In this document: piece after piece, positions 57,758 through 64,000 of the stretch
Position numbering within the stretch: the first letter of the stretch is position 1
Layout: every line of letters begins with the position of its first letter
Assembly (NCBI GenBank): GCA_902571975.1
Contig: CACGED010000001.1
Coordinates: 1-64,000, forward strand
DNA from: an uncultured Pelagibacteraceae bacterium
GTDB taxonomy: Bacteria > Pseudomonadota > Alphaproteobacteria > Pelagibacterales > Pelagibacteraceae
DNA length: 64,000 bases
Direction: 5' to 3'
Notes under the pieces: generated by a model
The model's input: the letters and a program-made list of their open reading frames with translations, nothing else
Told to the model about the DNA's origin: nothing
Database searches by the model: none
Position numbers and translations under genes: made by a program

Positions 57758-60419
57758 AAGAATACCAACAAAATCTTTAAGAGATGATGTTAGATATTTA
57801 GGTAATATATTAGGAAGAGTAATTAAAGAACAAGAAGGACAGAAGTTTTTTGATCTTGTTGAGAAGATTAGATTACTGTCTAAAGCAAATATAGCTAATA
57901 AAAATCATAGAGATCCCTTTAAAAAAATTTTAAACGAAGTTAAAAAATTATCTCCAAACTCACTTTTCAAATTAACTAGAGCATTTAACCACTTTATGAA
58001 TTTTTATAATTTAGCTGAATCAATTGATGCTTCAAGGACTTTAGACCTTTACGAAAATGTCAAACAAGATAAAAAATTTCAAAATATTTTCATAGAAGAG
58101 ATATTTGAAAATTTTTTTAAAAATAAAAAAATATCAAATAATAAAATCTATAATATTGCAAAAAGTTTAAATATTGGAATTGTTTTAACTGCGCATCCAA
58201 CTGAAGTTAAAAGAAGAACCTTAATACAGAAATACCATTCCTTAACAGAAATATTAGAGCAAAGAAATCTACTTAAAAATTATCCTTCAAAATTAAAAAT
58301 TTTAGATCGTAAAGTTTTTGATGAGATCACAATTATATGGAATACAGATGAAATTAAAAGATCCAAACCAACCCCTGCAGAAGAAGCAAGATGGGGACTT
58401 GCAATTATAGAAGATAGCTTGTGGGATACAATTCCTAAAGTATACAGAAGATTAAATCAAATATTTGAAAAAAATATGGGTAAAGGTTTGCCTAAAAATT
58501 TTAATCCTATTGAATTTGGATCATGGATGGGTGGTGATAGAGATGGAAACCCATTTGTTACTGCTGAAGTTACTAAAAGAGTCATTTTATTATCAAGGTG
58601 GGAGGCAGCTAAACTTTATGAGAAGTCAATGACAAAGTTAATTAGATCTTACTCTATGGAAAAATGTTCAAAAAAAATATTAAAAACTACAGGAAAATCA
58701 TTCGAGCCTTATAGAGTTTATTTAAGACCTTTAAGAGATAAATTAAGAAAAACGCATAGATCAATTGAACAGTATTTAGTAAATAATAAACCACTAAATG
58801 AAAAAGATTTATTATCTGAAAGAGAAGAAATTCTAAAACCATTGAGAGTAGTAAGAGAGTCGTTAGAGCAAAATCAAAGTGAAAATATAGCAAGTGGCGA
58901 TCTACTAGATTTAATGCGTAGAGCTAAATGTTTTGGCATAAATCTTGCTCGACTTGATATAAGACAAGAGTCTTCAAGACATTCTCAATTATTGGCAGAA
59001 TATATAAAGAAAAAGCTTAACCAAGATTATTCATCATGGGATGAGGATAGAAAAATAAGGTATTTATCTGCAAAAATGCAGAGCAAAAATTTATTAAAAA
59101 ATTTTCAATTTAAAAATAAGGAAAATGAAGAAGTATGGTCCACTTTTAAAGTATTGGCAACTCAACCCAAAGAGTGTCTAGGAGCGTATGTAATATCAAT
59201 GACATCCTCAGCTTCAGATATTTTATCAGTTATGTTTTTGCAAAAGGAGGCAAACATTGAAAATAGACTAAGAGTAGTACCTTTGTTTGAAACGTTGGAT
59301 GATTTAATAAATGCAAAACCTATTATGGAAAAACTTTTTTCATTAAAATGGTACAGAAAAGATATTAATCATAAACAGGAAATCATGATTGGATACTCAG
59401 ACTCTAGCAAAGATGCTGGAAAGCTTTCTGCGAGCTGGAACCAATATAAATTACAACAAGAAATAATTAAACTAGCTAAAAAATATAAAATAGACGTAAC
59501 ATTTTTTCATGGAAGAGGAGGATCTGCTGGAAGAGGAGGTGGACCAATACAGGCTACATTGAGATCACAGCCAGCGGGTTCAGTTAATGGTAAAATTCGA
59601 ATAACTGATCAAGGAGAAGTTATACAACAAAAATATGGTTATGAGCCGTTGGCAAAATATAATCTATGTAGTTACATCGGGTCTGTTATGGAAGCTACTT
59701 TAAACCCACCTCCAAAACCAAAAGATAGCTGGGTAAAATTAATTCAAAGTATGTCAGAAATATCAACAAGCTCTTATAGAAAAAATATAAACCAAAGTTC
59801 AGATTTTATTAGATACTTTAAAACTGTAACGCCACATATGGCGCTTGGCAAACTCTCAATAGGTTCTAGACCTTCTAAAAGAAAAAATGTTGATAATATA
59901 AATAGTTTAAGAGCTATTCCTTGGGTATTTGCCTGGACGCAGATTAGATTAATGTTACCTGCATGGTTAGGTACTGCAGAAGCTTTGAGATATTCATCAA
60001 TTAAAAAATTTAAAAAGACACTTATAGATATGGAAAAAAACTGGCCATATTTTAATTCAACAATGGACTTGCTTGATATGGTACTTTCAAAAGTAGACCC
60101 TGAGATATCTAAAATTTATGAAAAAAATTTAGCTGACGATAAACTTATAAGAGTTGGTAAAAAATTAAGGTTTCAATTTGATGCAGTTAAAAAATTAAAT
60201 GATCAAATAACACCAAAAGAAATTTATAAACAAAGAAAGAGTTTTCGAGGTCCAGCAATTATTAGAAACATATATTCTGAAATCCTTAATGTTTTACAAG
60301 CAGTAGTAATGAATAAACTTTTGCAAAAAAAATTAAATAAGAATGATAAAAAAAACTTGAATGACGCAATGATGGCATCAATTGCAGGTATTTCAGCAGC
60401 TATCAAAAATACAGGATAA
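57732..60419 (+). CDS. ppc: Phosphoenolpyruvate carboxylase
   Basis: VLTAHPTEVKRRT; FGSWMGGDRDGNPFVTAEVT; IGYSDSSKDAGKLSASW; FFHGRGGSAGRGGGP; C-terminal ...ASIAGISAAIKNTG. Confidence 0.97.
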   Translation: MLKRDLYYERIPTKSLRDDVRYLGNILGRVIKEQEGQKFFDLVEKIRLLSKANIANKNHRDPFKKILNEVKKLSPNSLFKLTRAFNHFMNFYNLAESIDASRTLDLYENVKQDKKFQNIFIEEIFENFFKNKKISNNKIYNIAKSLNIGIVLTAHPTEVKRRTLIQKYHSLTEILEQRNLLKNYPSKLKILDRKVFDEITIIWNTDEIKRSKPTPAEEARWGLAIIEDSLWDTIPKVYRRLNQIFEKNMGKGLPKNFNPIEFGSWMGGDRDGNPFVTAEVTKRVILLSRWEAAKLYEKSMTKLIRSYSMEKCSKKILKTTGKSFEPYRVYLRPLRDKLRKTHRSIEQYLVNNKPLNEKDLLSEREEILKPLRVVRESLEQNQSENIASGDLLDLMRRAKCFGINLARLDIRQESSRHSQLLAEYIKKKLNQDYSSWDEDRKIRYLSAKMQSKNLLKNFQFKNKENEEVWSTFKVLATQPKECLGAYVISMTSSASDILSVMFLQKEANIENRLRVVPLFETLDDLINAKPIMEKLFSLKWYRKDINHKQEIMIGYSDSSKDAGKLSASWNQYKLQQEIIKLAKKYKIDVTFFHGRGGSAGRGGGPIQATLRSQPAGSVNGKIRITDQGEVIQQKYGYEPLAKYNLCSYIGSVMEATLNPPPKPKDSWVKLIQSMSEISTSSYRKNINQSSDFIRYFKTVTPHMALGKLSIGSRPSKRKNVDNINSLRAIPWVFAWTQIRLMLPAWLGTAEALRYSSIKKFKKTLIDMEKNWPYFNSTMDLLDMVLSKVDPEISKIYEKNLADDKLIRVGKKLRFQFDAVKKLNDQITPKEIYKQRKSFRGPAIIRNIYSEILNVLQAVVMNKLLQKKLNKNDKKNLNDAMMASIAGISAAIKNTG

Positions 60420-61126
60420 TGATTGAATTTATTTTAGCTTTTGGAGCTGGTTTACTTAGCTTTTTATCTCCATGTGTTCTTCCTCTTATACCAGGGTACA
60501 TATCATATATATCAGGATCAACTCTTAATGAATTGCTTGAAAAAAAAACCGTAAATATTTTTCCAATTATTTTATTTGCAGTTGGATTTTCTATTGTATT
60601 TATAAGTTTTGGAGCCACAGCTACATTTTTAGGCTCTCTAATTTTAGATAATTCATATCAACTCAGAATTGGGGCTGGAATAATCATAATTATATTCTCG
60701 CTACAAATACTAGGACTCATAAATCTAAAGTTTTTAAATTATGAGAAAAGATTTCAAACAAATAATAATACTGGAATAATAAGTTCTATTTTAATTGGGA
60801 TGGCTTTTGGCTTTGGTTGGACACCTTGTATTGGTCCAATCCTAGGATCAATTCTTGCGATTGCATCAACAGAAGATAGTATTAATAAAGGAATTGGTCT
60901 TTTGTCATTTTATTCCCTTGGACTAGCAATCCCTTTCGTTCTATCTGGTTACTTGATACAAAAGTTTATGATTTTTTCCAAAAATTTAAAAGCAAAGATG
61001 AAGATGATAAATATGTTTGGTGGATCACTTCTACTAATTACAGGAATACTAATGATTACTAATCAATTGCAAGCCTTGGGTTATTATCTTCTCGAGTTTA
61101 TGCCTTTTCTACAGAGCATAGGATAA
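60419..61126 (+). CDS. ccdA: Cytochrome c biogenesis protein CcdA/DsbD transmembrane family
   Basis: GLLSFLSPCVLPLIPGYISYISG; GMAFGFGWTPCIGPILGSIL. Confidence 0.94.
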   Translation: MIEFILAFGAGLLSFLSPCVLPLIPGYISYISGSTLNELLEKKTVNIFPIILFAVGFSIVFISFGATATFLGSLILDNSYQLRIGAGIIIIIFSLQILGLINLKFLNYEKRFQTNNNTGIISSILIGMAFGFGWTPCIGPILGSILAIASTEDSINKGIGLLSFYSLGLAIPFVLSGYLIQKFMIFSKNLKAKMKMINMFGGSLLLITGILMITNQLQALGYYLLEFMPFLQSIG

Positions 61127-61127
61127 A

Positions 61128-62234
61128 TTAATTTATATTAAACTTTCTTTGTAAATGTCTAAGTTTGCTATCAGTACTATCATATTCAATATAGCACCCT
61201 TGTAAAAATCTTTTACCCTCATTTGGATTAAATTCCGTTCTACCATGCAGTAATCTATAATTATCCATCATAATTAAATCCCCAGACATTAATTTAAATT
61301 CTATTCTATAGAAATCGGAGTTATATAAATCAGATAATTTTTTTCTAGCTTTATAATAAAGGTCTAGTTCCTCTTTTTTTAAAACCGGAACGTAATCAAG
61401 TCGAGGACTAAATCTTACTTGTTTAAAATTCTTATTTTCATCAAGCTCTATTAATTCAGACCAGTCTTCTAAAATCACATCTTTATCAATAAATTTAAAT
61501 TTCACTTTTACTTTAGTTAATATTTCATAATATTTAGGGAAGTCTTTTTTTAAATCTTCAGTAACAGTGTAACCATCAACCAAAGTAGATAAACCACCAG
61601 TTACTTCATTTTCAATACAATGCAATATCTGAATACAAGGGACTGGATTTCTATATGGATTATCGGTATGGGGAGCCAAAGGCAAAGGTGTATATGCAAG
61701 ATCATTAGGATTAGGTTTTGATGAAACATTAAAGTGTTCGCCAAAATTAGTTCTTCTAACACTGCCTACGGAGTTAGCAAATTTAATTAAATAATTATCA
61801 TGAGTTGGAACATTCTTTATAATTACAAATCCATACTTGTAAAAAGAAGCAAGTAATTCATGCATTTCAACACTTTCATAAATATTCTCATGAAAGTTAA
61901 ATTTTTTTACGTTATTAAGTGAGGAAGTCCATTTTACTTTTTCTTTAATTTTACTAATTGAGTTGGAATTTTTAAATTCTCGAATTATCTTATTAATATC
62001 AATTTTAGTTTCTATTCCATCTGAAAAAGTTATATTTAATAAGTCTTTTTCAATTATTGCTGATTTGATAATAACGTCTGATTCCATTGTGCTTGGATCA
62101 AAAAGTCTTTGTTGTGTCTTTTGATCCAGTAATTCAACATTTTCTACTCTTTCTCTAAGCCAAAATGGATGAATTTCTTCATTCAGATTTTCATCTCTAA
62201 AGAAAACCTTATTATTATCCAATTCAATTTTCAT
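61128..62234 (-). CDS. Gamma-butyrobetaine/trimethyllysine hydroxylase-like 2OG-Fe(II) dioxygenase (start set to MKIELDNN; upstream ATG at 62246 also possible)
   Basis: N-terminal DUF971-like EEIHPFWLRERVENVE; LPLAPHTDNPYRNPVPCIQILHCIEN (HxD); GDLIMMDNYRLLHGRTEF. Confidence 0.88.
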   Translation of the reverse strand: MKIELDNNKVFFRDENLNEEIHPFWLRERVENVELLDQKTQQRLFDPSTMESDVIIKSAIIEKDLLNITFSDGIETKIDINKIIREFKNSNSISKIKEKVKWTSSLNNVKKFNFHENIYESVEMHELLASFYKYGFVIIKNVPTHDNYLIKFANSVGSVRRTNFGEHFNVSSKPNPNDLAYTPLPLAPHTDNPYRNPVPCIQILHCIENEVTGGLSTLVDGYTVTEDLKKDFPKYYEILTKVKVKFKFIDKDVILEDWSELIELDENKNFKQVRFSPRLDYVPVLKKEELDLYYKARKKLSDLYNSDFYRIEFKLMSGDLIMMDNYRLLHGRTEFNPNEGKRFLQGCYIEYDSTDSKLRHLQRKFNIN

Positions 62235-62295
62235 AAAATTGAGCATTAATTAAAAAATATCTTTAATCAAGAGAAATTAAGTAGTATTTGGAATT

Positions 62296-63099
62296 ATGGA
62301 TAACAAACTAACAATTAAAAATAATGAATTTCCAAAGTTTTTGAACCAACTAGCAATTGATTTAACGAATTTTTATTTTAAAAAACTTAATAAGCCTTTT
62401 AAAGTTAATAATAAATTACTTGGCAAAGGATATGACCCTGTCACCACATGCGATAAAGCCTTTGAAAAATTTATTAGAGCAAAAATAAGTAAAAAATTTC
62501 CTGGACATGAAATTATTGGAGAAGAATTTGGTTACAAAAAAACTAAGAGTGATTTTAGTTGGGTAATTGATCCCATTGATGGAACAAGGTCATTTGTTAT
62601 AGGAAGTCCAACTTGGAGTAATTTAATATCACTAAATTATAAAGGCAATCCAATATTTGGTTTGGCAAACTTCCCTATGTTAAATAAGTATTATTATAAT
62701 CAATCTTCAAAAATTGCATATGTTGTTGAAAATAAAAAAAGAAAAAAAATATCAGTAAACAAGAGTGTTAAATTTAAAGATATTAAATTGACTGCTGGTT
62801 TTCATGGAGCAATTTCATTAAATCAACAAAAAAAAATTCCAAAACTTCTTAAATTGATACAATTCCCTTGTTCAGATGCATTGTCATATGCTCAGATATG
62901 TGAAGGTAGAATTGATGTTGTATTACAATGCAATAATAAAATATGGGACATTCATCCACTAATACCAATTATCAATGCATCTGGTGGTATTACTACGACT
63001 TGGAAAAATAAGGATGCAAAGCAAGCAGGACATGTAGCGGTATCATCTAATAAAATAATTCATAAAAAAATATTAGGTTTGCTAAAACCCATCGTCTAA
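62296..63099 (+). CDS. Inositol monophosphatase/histidinol-phosphatase family protein
   Basis: DPVTTCDKAFEKFIRAKISKKFPGHEIIGEEFG; WVIDPIDGTRSFVIGSPTW; WDIHPLIPIINASGG. Confidence 0.93.
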   Translation: MDNKLTIKNNEFPKFLNQLAIDLTNFYFKKLNKPFKVNNKLLGKGYDPVTTCDKAFEKFIRAKISKKFPGHEIIGEEFGYKKTKSDFSWVIDPIDGTRSFVIGSPTWSNLISLNYKGNPIFGLANFPMLNKYYYNQSSKIAYVVENKKRKKISVNKSVKFKDIKLTAGFHGAISLNQQKKIPKLLKLIQFPCSDALSYAQICEGRIDVVLQCNNKIWDIHPLIPIINASGGITTTWKNKDAKQAGHVAVSSNKIIHKKILGLLKPIV

Positions 63100-63101
63100 T
63101 T

Positions 63102-63833
63102 ATGGAAATTCTTGTTCTTCAACACATAAATATTGAAGATCCTGGTTTTATTAAAGATTTAATGATCAAAGATGGAGTTAATATTACAACAATTGAATTA
63201 GATGAAGGTGAAAAAATTCCGAATAATTTAAATTTTTTTGATGGAATGCTTTGTATGGGTGGACCTATGGATACTTGGATGGAAAAGGATTATCCTTGGC
63301 TGATTGAAGAAAAAAAAAAGATTAAAGAGTTTGTTATAGATTTAAATAAGCCATACCTAGGTTTCTGTCTTGGATGTCAATTATTGGGAGAAGTAATAGG
63401 AGGAAAAGTAGTTAAAACTAATAATCCTGAAATTGGAATGCTAGTTGTAAACTTTTTAGATGAAAAAAAGAAAGATATACTTTTCGCAGATTTTCCTCAA
63501 AAAATTACATCATTGCAATGGCACTCTTATGAAGTTCAAGAATTAGAAAAAAATAAAGATGTAACATTAATTGCTTCATCAAAAGAGACAAAATACCAAA
63601 TATTTCGATATAAAAACAATGCTTATGGCATTCAATTCCACATAGAGGTCAAAGATACAACTGTAAATGATTGGGGTTGTGTCCCTGAATATAAGTCAGC
63701 ACTAGAAAATGAATTAGGACAGGGTGCTCTGGAAAAATTTGATAAAGAGGCCAGAGATAATATGAATAATATGAATAATTATTCAAAAATTTTATATACT
63801 AACTTCAAAAACGATATCATTCTTAACAATTAA
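63102..63833 (+). CDS. Class I glutamine amidotransferase (GMP-synthase-like GATase)
   Basis: GMLCMGGPMDTWMEKDYPWLIEEKKKIKEFVIDLNKPYLGFCLGCQLLGEVIGGKV; LQWHSYEV; GIQFHIEV. Confidence 0.9.
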   Translation: MEILVLQHINIEDPGFIKDLMIKDGVNITTIELDEGEKIPNNLNFFDGMLCMGGPMDTWMEKDYPWLIEEKKKIKEFVIDLNKPYLGFCLGCQLLGEVIGGKVVKTNNPEIGMLVVNFLDEKKKDILFADFPQKITSLQWHSYEVQELEKNKDVTLIASSKETKYQIFRYKNNAYGIQFHIEVKDTTVNDWGCVPEYKSALENELGQGALEKFDKEARDNMNNMNNYSKILYTNFKNDIILNN

Positions 63834-63904
63834 GTTACCTATTTTACCCTTGTAGTTAATCCATTTATCAGGTTTAATTTTATTTGTAATAATTAGGAGG
63901 AAAA

Positions 63905-64000
63905 ATGAAATTTAAAAATTTTATTAAAATTTTCTTTGCAGTTTTATTTGTTTTTGTATCAACACATTCATACGCGAAAACAATTAAATGGTCTATGCAA
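63905..64000 (+). CDS. 5' end of a TRAP DctP-type binding protein (truncated by window)
   Basis: Strong SD AGGAGGAAAAATG; MKFKNFIKIFFAVLFVFVSTHSYAKTIKWSMQ, signal peptide then KTIKWSMQ typical of TRAP SBPs. Confidence 0.65.
   Translation, partial: MKFKNFIKIFFAVLFVFVSTHSYAKTIKWSMQ

Noticed and set aside
63757-63784. Short repeat GATAATATGAATAATATGAATAATTATTC as a tandem repeat element
   Set aside because: Encodes NMNNMNN at the C-terminus of the GATase; too short to distinguish from AT-rich slippage.
1-64000. CRISPR arrays, transposases, integrases, tRNA/rRNA genes
   Set aside because: No regularly spaced repeats, IS-like ORFs or tRNA/rRNA sequence patterns were recognised on reading; a dedicated scan (tRNAscan-SE, CRISPR finder) was not possible.

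Overview
AT-rich, densely packed bacterial chromosome window. Gene content and style (very short spacers, few regulators, many periplasmic binding proteins) suggest a streamlined SAR11/Pelagibacterales-like alphaproteobacterium; this assignment is inferred from protein style, not searched. Left flank (about 1-13.4 kb) is mostly core: AsmA-like fragment, tyrS, anmK, an iscR-sufBCDSU-sufT-sufA operon behind a clear IscR-type operator, glnA, a YbaK-like deacylase and an EamA exporter. The middle (about 13.4-57.8 kb) is a large catabolic region: a partial myo-inositol-type pathway (IolG-, IolE- and IolD-like, but no recognisable IolB/IolC/IolJ) with a C11orf54/DUF1907 homologue, four Gfo/Idh/MocA oxidoreductases, tandem 2OG-Fe(II) oxygenases, and four different uptake systems (CUT2-type ABC, TctCBA, CUT1-type ABC, TRAP). 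Sugar-acid dehydratases and a probable non-phosphorylative deoxysugar-acid route follow. Right flank: ppc, ccdA, a GBBH/TMLH-like dioxygenase, an IMPase, a GATase and the 5' end of another TRAP binding-protein gene. The most notable non-coding signals are: (i) a hairpin directly after each of the four complete binding-protein genes, one of them overlapping the predicted tctB start; (ii) a perfect 14-bp inverted repeat whose 4-nt loop contains the start codon of the gene after iolD; (iii) the IscR-like operator; (iv) near absence of transcription factors across about 45 kb of catabolic genes. No tRNA, rRNA, CRISPR array or transposase was recognised.
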